A DNA stretch of 64,000 nt from Hevea brasiliensis (lineage: Eukaryota > Streptophyta > Magnoliopsida > Malpighiales > Euphorbiaceae). How positions within the stretch are numbered: position 1 is the stretch's first letter; each line of letters begins with the position of its first letter. The stretch covers positions 26,056,843 through 26,120,842 of the forward strand of contig NC_079505.1 of assembly GCF_030052815.1 (NCBI RefSeq), read 5' to 3'. Both the position numbers and the translations under genes were made by a program. Below are positions 46,138-58,246 of the stretch, one piece after another. A model generated the notes under the pieces. The model saw nothing but the letters and a program-made list of their open reading frames with translations, did not search any database and had not been told where the DNA came from.

Positions 46138-48774
46138 AGTTATGTTAAATATGATGTAATGCAATATAATATAATCAACAATGTAAGACTGAATATATAA
46201 ATTCACCCATTAACTTTGCAAAATAGCCTAGTGGCACCCCCCAATTTTCAAAACATCTTATTTTACCCCTTAACTTTCATAAGTGGAATTAATATACCCC
46301 TGCGATATTAGTTAGCAACTTGCGTGAAGACACGCTCTATTAAGCGAGTGAAAAATAAAAAAAGGATGACCTGGCATTGAAAAGTGCAAAAAAATTAACA
46401 ATAAACTCCCTCCCTCTTTCTTTTTTATACTTTTCAATCCAATGAAAATTCCATTCCAACACGCCCAAGTTCTTCTTGTACAATAAATAAGTTCTTATTT
46501 ATATAACCTTGAAACAAGAAATGATAAATTACAAAAACTCAAACTTTCTTTTTACTGAATATGAACGACGATCAATTTAATCCACTGATCTAACACAAGC
46601 AATTTCCAACCTGAAATTTCTTTTTTGTGTATTTAATGGCCAAATATGAACAAACTCCCAATTTAGTATTCTATTCCAGGATGCCATCAATGAGACCAAA
46701 CTCTATAGCCTCTAAGGTAAATAAGAAACCATCCTTCTCTGTGTATTCTTGCACTTTCTCAAGACCACACACCACTAACTTACAACATTAGAAACATATA
46801 AATTCACTTTAGTAAGGCAAAGTTACATGTAACATACAATTGGTTATTTCAACAGTTGCAAACTATAGGAAACAACGTGCCCTTTTAAAGGCAAAAAATA
46901 AAAATAAAAATAAAAATAGTTAAAATATTTGAAATAAATGCTCGTTGCATGTTGTCCATCTTCAACAATTATAATATTTTAAGGATGGACGTGTCCATCA
47001 TGCATAATGATAAAGACAAGAGAAGAAATTTAATTCTTCTTATCAACATGACACATAAGAAAGATGTGATGAATATAATATTTATTATTAAATAATATTA
47101 CCACAGTATGCAATGTTTGGTAACAAGATCAATCTAATTAAATGTGCTTCAATGACTATCACCATTAGGTAGGCTATAGGTAGGCAAGCATTCAAGTTTG
47201 CCACATTATCGATATCAGTGATTCTCATATCCATCTTGAGCAATAGCAACTTTCCTTACCATGTACTAAGGCATTGGTCACAAACCATTGGAGCGTTCAA
47301 CCCCTATTCCCCTTTCATTTTTACGAATTAAATTTCTTCTCAATATGAACAATTTGCAAAAATATATAGAGTTGAAATATAGCTAGATTCCTCACCCCAC
47401 AATTGTTATAATGCATTATTGAAATAAAATAAAATGAAAAAAATAATTGTAGTAGAAAAACAAAGATCCGATCAGCTTAGGTTTATGAGTTGCTATTTGA
47501 ATCACAATATCTTTTCTTGGAACTTTGATCTTACAGTTTCTAGTAGATATGGGTTCGTTTGGGGATAGGCTGATGGACGGAGGAGGGTCCTGACTCGATC
47601 ATAGTCTATGATGACTAGATTGGGGTAAGGAAGCTCACGGCTTCCCATTTCTCTCTCCCACAAAATAGATAAAATTAAGGACATTTTGGTCATTTTTATT
47701 AATTAACAGTCAATTGGAAGGAGGAACTAGTTGTAGTTTTGCCAAATCTTGGGGAGTAAATTGTTTGCTTTTGAAAATATAAGGATTAAGTTGTAGGTTT
47801 TGCAAACCTTAAGGACTAAATTATAATTTACTTATTAAAATTTGGGAATAAAATTTGAGTGTTAGATAAAATTTCTTTAATTTTAAAAGGTTTTGTTTAA
47901 TTATCCAAATTAAAAGGTTTGGAAAAAATGCGTAACAAACATAAATGTTTGGATTTTTTTAGTCAATTAGCCAATTAAAAACTATTGCTTTGTCTCCACT
48001 TTCTATCCTGAACCCTTATTGCAAATACAAATCACCATCAAACACTCCTTGCCCTCCTAACTTCTATTTCCTCCTTGATACAACGTGAATCCACGTAACC
48101 TATACTCCCTGTACTGTTGCGCGAAAACCCCCCATAAATTTTTGTGCAACTTTCCATCATACTGCTATTACTTTGGTTGCTTACTCCACCCTTTCCATCA
48201 CTTGCTCTACTCCTCTACCATCATCCTACGATTCATCATTATAAATGATTTGCATAGGATTCAATTTCCAAAGAAGTGGTGAAGGCAATGTTTCTTGTTG
48301 CTATGTCATATCCGATAATTGACTCCAAAGAAATTTATGCAATTTTTGTAATGATTTTGGTAATTTGTAATTTTTGTAATGGTTTTTGATAATTTGTGAT
48401 TTCTATACTGGTTTTGTTAATTTGTGATTTTTGTAATAGCTTATAAAGGAAAATCTAAAATTTGTGATTTTTTTTATTTACAATTATTTATTTTTTTGTG
48501 ATATCTATGATTTGAAATCATATATGATTTGCAATTTTCGCTATTTGTAACGGAATATGTGATTTGTGATATAGATTCATGATTTTGAAAGGGGAGAGAG
48601 GAAAAGAAAAATAAAGAGAAATGAGATAAATTTAGAACAAAGAGAGAAAAAAGAAAATAATAGATAGAGATAAGGATAAAGGAAGCTTAAGAGAGAGAGA
48701 GAGAGAGAGAGAGATGAAATGGAGGTAGAGAGTAGAAAAAAAAGGATATTTTAGTCCTTTCATATTTTATTAAG
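46138..48774. other. Intergenic, no gene recognised
   Basis: AT-rich sequence. Stretches at 46187-46330 and 47740-47900 look like single arms of related fold-back elements. Short ORFs at 47502-47693 and 48085-48282 match nothing I know. Confidence 0.4.
48691..48714. repeat. (GA)n microsatellite
   Basis: About twelve GA units inside a longer purine-rich stretch (48590-48740). Confidence 0.95.
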
Positions 48775-49170
48775 AAAAATTTATAATTTGGTCTCTCAAT
48801 TTTGTTCTATATTATACTTAGGCTTGGATTTTGAAAAATTAATTATTTAATTTATAAGTTGTGTACTATATTATACTTTAGTCTTGAATTTTGAAAAATG
48901 AATTATTTAGTTATTGGATTTTCCATTATATTAGTATATAAAATAATTTAGTTGTATTTTAATTGATGAAATTATTATAAATATTAAAATTACAAAAATT
49001 AAATTATTTTATATATATAAATGAAAGGGTCTAAATAATTTATTTTTTAAAATTTAAAAATTAAAATATAATATAGTATAAAATTTATGAATTAAATAAT
49101 TAATTTTTTAAAATTTAAAAATTAAAATATAATATAAGACAATACTTACGAACCAAAACATTAATTTTAC
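48775..49170. mobile_element. Fold-back element with duplicated arm units
   Basis: Left arm 48775-48919 and right arm 49031-49170 are inverted relative to each other. Each arm holds two tandem units of 50-60 bases: left at 48808-48866 and 48867-48919, right at 49031-49076 and 49088-49137. The units share TATATTATA and TTTTGAAAAAT..AATTATTTA-like blocks. The centre is AT-only sequence. No transposase. The AT-rich context makes exact ends uncertain. Confidence 0.6.
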
Positions 49171-52073
49171 TTTTGTTTGGATGGAAGAATTTTGTTAAAT
49201 TGTGAAAAATGTAGATAATATAATTACTTCTACTTTGATTGCCGGTTGGTCCTCTCGCATAGCTTAGGTAATTGCACGGGCTGCACGGGTGGGCCCAGAT
49301 AAACCGGTTGCCTTAAAAAAGCAATTAGTGAAAACTTTCTTTTAATAGTATTAAATTAATAATAACAAAATTCATTAAAAATTTAAGGGAGCCAACAATC
49401 AACAAGCCACGTCATATCACATTTTAAAATATTCCAAACATGGGGGGACGCATTGGCATACGGCGACATTTGACAAAATTAAAATAATTAATAAATCTCT
49501 TGAGATTTTAGTTTTGATATAATTAATATTTTGATTTCTTTATTTTGAAAATATATATTATTAATTTTAATCTACTTGTGCGTCCAATCCAGCTAATAAA
49601 TATATTAGTAACATTGTCGCCATTAACACTTTAAATTTCTATCATCTATTTTATTTTATTTTATTTTATTTATTAGTGAAATAATATTGTATAAATATAA
49701 AAAATAAAAATATAAAATATTAATGTAAATAAATTCATTTAATATGACAGTACCCTTTCTTTTATAAATAATCAATTTTATTTAAAAATAATTACTTTTT
49801 TTAATATACTTTATAATTTTAACTTACATTTTTTTACTGAATTCTTTTATTCTTAGATAAAATATAACCAAGTCTTTGAGATATAGCAAAACTAACAGGT
49901 TAGTCCCTTTTTTTTTGTAACAATTTGACCTTCAAATTTAAATTCCATTAACAAAATAATCAATTTTTACCATTTAAATTGACCATTAACTACATTGTGT
50001 TAAATGTCTTTGTAGGCCAATGGGACTTAGACTCTCTGCTGGCTGAATTGAAAAGTTAGAAAATTTGGCTAAATTGTTGAGCTGGGAGAATCGAAGAGAT
50101 TGGATGTGCTCCTTTTATGATAGAAAACTTTGCAAGAGTGTTATCTGTCAAAGTCATCTTAATTGATAAGAATAATACATTTATCACCTTTATGGCTTCA
50201 CACAAACTATATTTTGGAAGCGTGATATGGGCATGTATTGACCTTTGGAAGTTAGAGTAACTTATAGCACATTTGAAGTAATATAAGGGTCTTCACTAAC
50301 ATTTGGAGGTTAGGAATGAGGGGATCACCAGGATCAAAGTGAAAAAGGAAAAAAGATAAAAGGCTAAAAAATTTAATGATTTTGAGATGATTTCATTAAT
50401 GAAGTATAAATGCATTTATAAGGTATTGGTTGTACATGTATAAGCTATGACTAACTCTTATCTCTACAACAACAGGTTATGATGATCTTGGTGATGATTA
50501 CCTCCAACGGTGGATATTCAAAATGATTATCTACAAGATGTACAAGGTGAGTTCACATGGTCATTTTTACCCCATTCTATCTGTGGCATTACTCCTTTTT
50601 CAGGTAGGAAATGTATTTGGTCATGCTTGCTGAGAAGGGGGTTTGTAACTGCCTAAAGAGTCCTTAAATGCTTTGTGAATCATATTGTTAATATAGTTGT
50701 GTCTTAGTGAATAACTTTACTACTTAGATAGACTTCCATTTCATGAAATGCTTTGTCATTAAAGCTTAGTGAAGTTGTTGCTCTTTGGTTGAACTTTTGC
50801 AGCTTTTAAGTCTTTCATGCGATGTAAATGCCTTTGAGTCATGTCCCTTGAGTGTCCTTGCATCACTAGTTGGAAGGTTAGACAATGAGAGAACCCCAAG
50901 AAGGTTACAAGCAACCCTTTACCCTTTTTAGGATTGCTCCAAGGCACTATTCACCATTTCTAGCATGGCTTGGGTGCTTTTGTGGTCGTGTATGCTTATT
51001 TTGAAGGAGCGGAAGCATGAAAAACACAAGTTTATATTATTGAATTCAAAAATTTTCACCTAGGGTCACATGTATCATGCAAGATTTATTTTTATCTATT
51101 TGATTTCAATGATAAACAACATATTAAAACTCTTTTAATATGTTTTTGGATCTGTATTTGCCATTTAAGATTTTAGAATTAATCAGATTAATTTTAGAAT
51201 CCTAGATTAGATCAAGAATAAGTGTACTAACCTCTTGATGCACTGTAGTGTGTTTGGCACCTTTGAAATGCGTCTTTAGGACACCAGATGTTGTCCCTCT
51301 AGCTTGTCCACACCAAGATCACCTATGGCAGCCTTTGAACAGCTTTTAAAGCTTTTTCTATTAATTAGAAAATTAAGTTTTGCCTTTTAAGAGATTAAAG
51401 ATATAAACAGGACACTAGAAACAATTTCTAGTATTTTTAATTTAAGAGATTGTTTGCTAATCTCTTGGAATTGATAAAAGATGAAGAAGAAGAGAGAATG
51501 GGAGCCTCAAGGGTGGCGGCACAAAGGGAGGCAGCAGCTGGTTATAATTTTTCTTTTCATAGCAACACTTATATCTAGGTCACCACTTAAAACCCTTGCC
51601 ACATGTCACCTTCTGATTGGCTCTAGGTTTAATTGACCCAATCACATTGTGCCAAGTGTCAAACCTATATTTAATCTTAATTTTAATCATCTTATATGAT
51701 TAAAAGACATTTGGCAAGCTTATGTATAGTGCTATGTGTTACCATCTCATGGTGTCACATTTCACCCTGTGAAATGACCAAAATGCCCCTGTGTCTTAAT
51801 TTTGAGTTATCAACCCAAAATAATTATTTCTCTTCTTCTAATCAATTTATATCAAATATAAATCAATTAATTAATCTTTATTAATTAATTTCTCATTAAT
51901 TAAATTCATATTTAAACACTTTAAATATAAATTTAACTTATACTATATATCTAATAATCTAGATTTGGTTTCAAGTCATACTAGGGACTTTGCAATCTAA
52001 TTGCAAATCAAACCTATTTAATTAATCAATTAAACTCTTTAATTAATAAATTAAATCATATTTAATTTGGTGA
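49171..52073. other. Intergenic, no gene recognised
   Basis: AT-rich. The stretch from about 51220 to 52073 continues in style after element F at 63907, so F interrupted it. It reads like repeat-derived sequence, but I cannot name a family. ORFs at 50759-50947 and 51696-51884 are unremarkable. Confidence 0.4.
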
Positions 52074-52631
52074 TTACTTGTAACACCCCTATTTGTATAG
52101 CCTGGTATATTTCACTGTTCCGGTGACCGGTGTCGGTCCGGACAATTAAGGGGATTAGAACCATACTTAAGACAACTAGAGAAACCATAAACACAAATAA
52201 TTAGTAATGTTCAATTAGTTAAGTATAAATAAGAAAAACAGAACATAATAAGTTAAACGAGCCGAGAGTCACAGCGATGGGTGACCTCCTCGGGAACTAC
52301 TGCGAAGTCGTTTTAAACTCAGATTTCGAACCGTAAAAAGTGATGCTGCGATCCTTAGGACCCTTATGAACACAGTGGAAAAGAGAAAATCACGAAAAGG
52401 AACTGTTAAGCCAGTCAAATAATTAGGTCAGGGAGCCGGAAGAAATATTGGATTATTTGTAAACTGGGATGAACCGACGAGGGGCAATTTGGTCAATTAA
52501 CCCCGAGAGCTGACTCCTGACCTAACTGTCAAATAAAATCGGAGAAAAGAAAATTTCGGGATCGAGAATTAAATTAAAGAACTAATAGAAAAATAGAAAA
52601 AAAAAGAGGAAAATGAAAAAGTAAAAAGGTG

Positions 52632-52665
52632 ATGACATCATGCATGACCTCATGCATGATGTCAT
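52632..52665. promoter_or_regulatory. 34-base palindrome in the LTR
   Basis: 16-base perfect arms around a CC centre; each arm contains TGACATCA, similar to bZIP TGACGTCA-type sites. It is repeated at 60989-61022, in shorter form at 24130-24157 and near 32577-32605, and as a 21-base version at 14281-14301 in solo LTR C. The regulatory role is inference. Confidence 0.6.
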
Positions 52666-54882
52666 AAAAGAATTAATTAAACTATTTATTAAATGGGATT
52701 TTGTGGTCTTCCATCAACTAAAATAAATAAAGAAAAGAAATGAAAAAAATCAATTTTGGTCTTTTTTTTCCTATTGTGTCGCCCACCTTTCCCTCACCTC
52801 TCCATTGAAGAACTCCATTAAAGCTTGAGTTAAGCTTTCTTCCAACTACTTCAATCCACTTTGACCTCAAAATAAACCATAAAAACTTGTTAGTTCAATT
52901 TCAGGAAGCTTTAGAAGAAAGAAAGAAAGGGAATAAGTGAGTGAAATTGAAGAATTGAAATTCAAGTGGAGGTAAGCAATTTACTTTGAAAATTTTAGTT
53001 TCTTATTTATGTGTTTAGCTCAAGTAACTTAGATATTAACTTAAAATTAAAAGAAAAAGATTGTGAGGGACCAAACTGAAATTTCATCCAGCTTAGAGGG
53101 AGTATGATTTTGTATGGTTTGAGGGTTTTGAATGAGTGTAGAAACCTTAATTAGTTGAATGATTAGCATTAAAACCATTAAATGTAGTTAAATACAATGA
53201 TTTAGTGAGATTAGGGTTTGAATGTTAGGGTTTGTGAACCAAAATTTGGAGAAATGGATAAATGATGACTTTGACCTATTGTGAGCTGAAAAATGGTCAA
53301 TAATGACCAAAGGAGATGTGTTTGAATTGTTGGAAGTGAAGCCAAATTCGGAGGTTGAATGGTCATCTTGCCGCAAGATGACCAAGCCTACTTTGAAGGA
53401 CCAAAATGGAAATTTTACAAGTCCAATTGATATGCCATCAATTGGAGATGAAAATAGACATAAAATGCCACAATTTTCATTGGGGAACCATGGCCAAAAA
53501 CTGACTAAAACTTAGTGAACCAATTGACCAAAGTGAAATGAGAGCAGGCTGCCACTGTACAAACTGACCAAATGAACAGTGTTTGTTCATTTGGTCATAA
53601 CCTAAGCTAGGCAGGTCAGATTGACCTGAAATTTTACCAGTGGTTAGATCACATATAGACCTAAAACTTTCATGAAGAACACAAGTCCAGATTCTGCCAG
53701 CAACCAAGCCATTTGGCCACCCCAAGTTGGTGACTCAAATCTGCCAGCACCCAACTTTGCCCAGAAAATCTGGGTTATTTTCCATCCGGCAGCCCTGATT
53801 CAAAGGGGCATAACTTTAGCTACAAAACTCCAATTGAGGTGATCCAAAAATGAGAATAAACTTAAGACATTAAGGAACATTTTCTATGAAGGAAGTTTTG
53901 CCAAATTCCAACAGTAAAATTGCCAATGGAACAGTGCAACTTGGAGCACCAAAACTGAAAATTTGACAATTTGGCCAAAAGGATTTAAGCTTTGAGAAAA
54001 TGACCAAAACCAACAAATTTAATGACCAAAATGTGGTATGTGGGTGAAGTTGGAGTTCCCATACCTATTAAGCCTTAGAAAGTCAACAATTTGACTTGAA
54101 TAGTGTAGTGAATAGTAACTCGAAACACAAAAACTTCGAGAACGTCGAATTTAACACAATAGAACTAGTAAAAATGAAGTTAAGTTTATTTTTGGATTTA
54201 TGCTAAGTTATGGTACTGATACACTGCGAAATTGTGTGTTTCAGCTGAAAAAGACTTGGAAATTCGAAGAGACTGAGTCAAGGCTTTAGGGCGACTCAAG
54301 TCAGGTTTGTGCACAATAAACCCTATTTAAGCATTTTATCCTTGAAAAATTGATTTAGTACGCATTATGAATTTATGAACTTTTGTGTTGCCACCTTGTG
54401 ATCAAATTGTAACTTTGGAAATTGATTTGATTTTTGTATGCAATATTTGAATGAAATGTTTGAAATGGATTTTTGATTCACACTTAGCATGACAGTTACT
54501 TATTATTCCTCCTCCATTTATGGGGTTGAGATCATTTATTTTCCTCCCTCTCTGGCTTGCCAGTTGAGGTTGTAGATCGGATGAGTACTCATTAGCTAGC
54601 TAGCCACCTCCCTCATTGATTTCGATTAATGGGGTTGAGATTGCTTTGTCGTGGTGTACAACGCGGTATTGATCGGAAATTTTGTGTCATGGCTTAAGTT
54701 GTGTATGACTTTGGCAACACTGTGTTTATGAAATTGTTTGACTAAATTGTATTTAATAGATTATTTGACAAAATGATGTTATTATGAACTTTGATATTTG
54801 TGAAATGTGATTGAGGAATATTTAAATTGTGTTTGGCAATGAATGATTTATTTATTGCATTTCAAATTTTTATTGTGCACCA

Positions 54883-55011
54883 CTGAGTATTTTATACTCA
54901 GCGATAGCTTATTTTGCTGTCGCAGATAAGAGCAAGGAAAAAGCAGCAGAGTGAGCTGCTACTGAGTTGAAGATCACACCAATCTTTTGTACGGGTATTA
55001 TTTTTATACCC
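54883..55011 (+). other. Triple stem-loop cluster in the LTR (element F 5')
   Basis: Stem 1 CTGAGTAT-TTT-ATACTCAG (54883-54901) shares its last G with stem 2 GCGATAGC-n7-GCTGTCGC (54901-54923). Stem 3 GGGTAT-n7-ATACCC lies at 54993-55011. Equivalents occur in LTRs A, D, E-5' and F-3', and stem 1 alone clearly in B and C. Described under findings. Confidence 0.75.
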
Positions 55012-55579
55012 TTGTAGATAATTTTGATGTAAATATAGAAATATTGTATGTATCAATGAAAGTTGAGCAGTTATAAATAAATTGTAATAATATTATTATG
55101 GATTTTCTTCTGTAAATTTAATATTTGTACATATAAATTTCCTGCTTTATGCTTTGGGAATGGAAATATTAAATATTTTGAGATGAGAAATCTTGAATTG
55201 TATTGTGAAATTATTTTGAAGTGTGTTGAACTGAGTTGATTGAGTTATTGAAGGTTGGGAGTTGTGAAATATTTTTGGAAGTGTTTTTTTTAGGTAATTG
55301 AAGAAGCTTTTCTCCAGTTTTCAAACTAACTCACAAAATTTTTATAAAATTTGCAGCAAAATTTAAAATGGACAAAATTTTTACTAGTATTTAAGCTTTG
55401 AATAAATGGTTTTTAATTCTCACTAAAATGCTCACCACTTTCAAAAATGTAAGAAAATCGTTTTAAAATCCCTTGTAGGGTACTTAATGGGTTATCGGTT
55501 GGTGAAGTTCGGTAGTTCATTAAGTATTCTACGGGATCATGTTATGCCTTACGGAGGGGTAAGGTATGACATGTTTTAG

Positions 55580-55595
55580 TGGTATCAGAGCATGG
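55580..55595 (+). other. Element F primer-binding site (iMet type)
   Basis: TGGTATCAGAGCATGG, eight bases after the LTR end, complementary to the 3' end of initiator Met-tRNA. Confidence 0.92.
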
Positions 55596-55761
55596 TTTTT
55601 TCAATAAATTTTGACTATGTGTATGAACATTTTATTGATAAGTACAACTGCTCAAGTGTCTTTAATTGATACATATGACATATTTACATCATGAATATGC
55701 ACTAATGGAGGTCAACCTCCTTGTGTTTAATCTCAGAAAGTAGAAAATTTGGGAAAACGGA

Positions 55762-57022
55762 ATGGAAGGAGGAGATCATTCCGAAGAACAATCTATTGAG
55801 GCTGAGGTTCAAGAGGAAGCCCCAAAGACACTGCACGTGAGTGGGTCACCACTCCGGCTCTGCTCAAGATCGCAATTCCTGCTCAATTTGTACAAAGAGA
55901 TGGTCGTGTTCCTTCAAAGAAATGGCGGGTAATGTGCCACCCCAAGCTCAAATACCAGTACCTGCAGCACAACCACAACCCTCAACTCGGCAATATGAAA
56001 AACTGATGAAATTTGGGGCCACCGAGTTTAAAGGCACTGTGGATCCACTGGAGGCAGAACAGTGGTTGGAAAGAATGGAACGAGTTTACAGAAAACTACA
56101 GTGTATGGAAGAGATAAAGTTCGAGTATTCTATTTCCTTGTTACAAGGGGATGCATATGAATGGTGGAAGACCATCCCCCACAGCCTGGTTGAGCCGCCT
56201 ATGCTGACATGGACAGACTTCCTGAGGGAATTCAGGCAGAAATGGGTTCCTGATGCATATGTAGATAAAAAATTGCAAGAATTCCTGAGTTTGAAACAAG
56301 GGGACCGAACCATAGCAGAGTATGAGAGAGACTTTTCAAGGCTAAGCCACTATGCTGGAAGCTTAGTCTCCACCCCCAGAGATAGATGCAAGAGGTTTGA
56401 GTCCGAGTTAAGGCCGAATCTGAGAATGCAAGTCATGGGTTTTCGACATCAGAATTTTGCCGAATTGATCTCACAGGCCCTGGAACTGGAAAGGATAGAA
56501 TCTGAAGGGGCAGTGAAGAAAGGTACACAAGAAAAAGATAAGACTGAAAAGACTACTGGACAAGCATCTGAAAGTGGTTACGCAAGAGGAAGCAGCTTTG
56601 GGGATCGGCTCCGTAAATTCGGCAAAGGCAAATTTTCTGGCCAAAGACCACCCCGGTCTGGTCAGCCGACCCAACAAGCTTCTCGAGGAGTTCTATCAGT
56701 CCGGCAGTGTGAAACTTGTGGTAAAACTCATAGTGGGGTTTGCTTCAAGGTCACCGGAGCATGTTTTAACTGTGGAGGAAGTGGACATTTCGCTAAAGAT
56801 TGTACTAGTCCGCGCCGGTCTGGATCTTTTGCTACATCGGAAGGATCAGCCCAAGTCTCTGCACCTAGAGGGTCACCGTCAGCTCTAGAGGTAGAGGCAG
56901 AGGTAGGGGTCCTGGTAGCACTCCTGGAAGTCAGAGCACTATTAACCAGCCAGTATCCAGTGGCACACCAGTCAGAGTGTATACCATGCGTCAGAGGGAG
57001 GAGGCTGAAACATCAGATGTAG
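55762..57022 (+). pseudogene. Element F gag
   Basis: The start is the ATG at 55762, in the same context as ATG 27323 in element E. The frame shifts between about 55840 and 55920, after which 55841-57022 is open. Capsid motifs: KFGATEFKGTVDPLEAEQW, SLLQGDAYEWW, WTDFLREFRQKW, AEYERDFSRLSHYAG. A complete CCHC zinc knuckle (CFNCGGSGHFAKDC) lies at 56762-56803. A second shift near 56890-56980 separates it from protease. With those shifts corrected by better data it might be intact; as read, it is broken. Confidence 0.92.
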
Positions 57023-58246
57023 TAGCTGGTATTTTCTCCATCCTTGACCAAGATGTATATGTGTTATTTGATCCTAGCTCCACACATTCATATGTTAGTG
57101 CTAGTGTGATGTGCTCTACTGCTATTCAGTGTGTACCTATGGACTATGATGTGCTAGTAACTAGTCCATTAGGCCAGGAGGTCAGGGTAAATAGGCTATA
57201 TAGGGATTGTCCTTTGGTAATCCAAGGACACACTTTTCTGTCTGATTTAATTGAAATGCCCTTCAGAGATTATGACATTATTTTGGGCATAGATTGGTTA
57301 GCCAGGCATCACGCCATGATTGACTGTAGACTGAAGACAGTCACTTTTGGTCTTCCTCAGTATGGTGATGTAGTAATACATAGGGAGAGACAGTTATTGC
57401 CTTCAAACATCATTTTAGCTGCACTGGCTAGGAAAATGATTAGAAAAGGGTGTGAGGCATACTTGGCACATGTGATAGACACCCAAGTGGGGAGTCCAGC
57501 ACTGAGGGATATTCCTACTGTATGTGACTTTCCGGATGTGTTTCCTGATGAATTGCCAGGATTACCTCCAGAAAGAGAAGTGCAGTTTGAAATTGATGTT
57601 ATGCCTGGTGTGGACCCAATCTCCATAACACCATACAGAATGGCACCAGCAGAACTAAAAGAATTGAAAGTGCAGTTGCAAGAGCTGCTTGATAAGGGCT
57701 TTATCCGCCCTAGTGTGTCACCTTGGGGAGCGCCAGTGTTGTTTGTTAAGAAGAAAGATGGCACTATCCGGTTATGTATTGACTATCGACAGTTGAATAA
57801 GGTGACAATAAAGAATAGATACCCATTGCCCCGCATTGATGACTTATTTGATCAGTTGAGGTGCAGTTGTATTCTCCAAAATTGACCTGAGATCAGGTTA
57901 TTATCAGCTGAAAGTACAAGAGCAGAGTATTCCTAAAACTGCCTTCAGAACCCGCTATGGTCATTATGAGTTCTTGGTCATGCCATTCGGGTTAACTAAT
58001 GCTCCAGCTGCTTTTATGGATCTGATGAACACTATCTTCAGACCATACCTCGACCAGTTTGTTGTGGTATTTATTGATGATATATTGGTCTATTCGAGGA
58101 ATGTAGAAGAGCATAATAGACATCTGCGGATTGTACTGCAGACTTTGAGGAGAAAGCTTGACTATATGCCAAATTGTCGAAATGTGAATTTTGGTGAAGG
58201 AGATATCCTTTTGGGGCACATAGTATCGCAGAGGGTATTAAGGTAG
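56977..58246 (+). pseudogene. Element F protease and reverse transcriptase
   Basis: Open from 56977 to 57885 (302 codons), then shifted. The protease active site reads [11 protein letters not shown] (Asp codon 57070-57072); the usual Gly two residues after the Asp is Ser here. RT motifs: [34 protein letters not shown], then after a shift near 57863 [17 protein letters not shown] and the intact catalytic [10 protein letters not shown] (Asp pair 58076-58081). Several one-base shifts cluster at about 58150-58265. There are no point-mutation stops in the conserved motifs. Confidence 0.93.

Larger units (their letters stand above)
52079..55571 (+). repeat. Element F 5' LTR
   Basis: 3493 bases, TGTAACACCCC to GGTATGACA. 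It carries a 34-base palindrome (52632-52665), the shared block (53622-53680) and stem-loops at 54883-54901, 54901-54923 and 54993-55011. Confidence 0.96.

Noticed and set aside
47502..48282. Two ORFs of 62-65 codons
   Set aside because: No domain, no start context and no repeat support; expected by chance in AT-rich intergenic DNA.
55580..55595. TGGTATCAGAGC as a tRNA gene fragment
   Set aside because: It is the primer-binding site complementary to initiator tRNA-Met; there is no cloverleaf around it.
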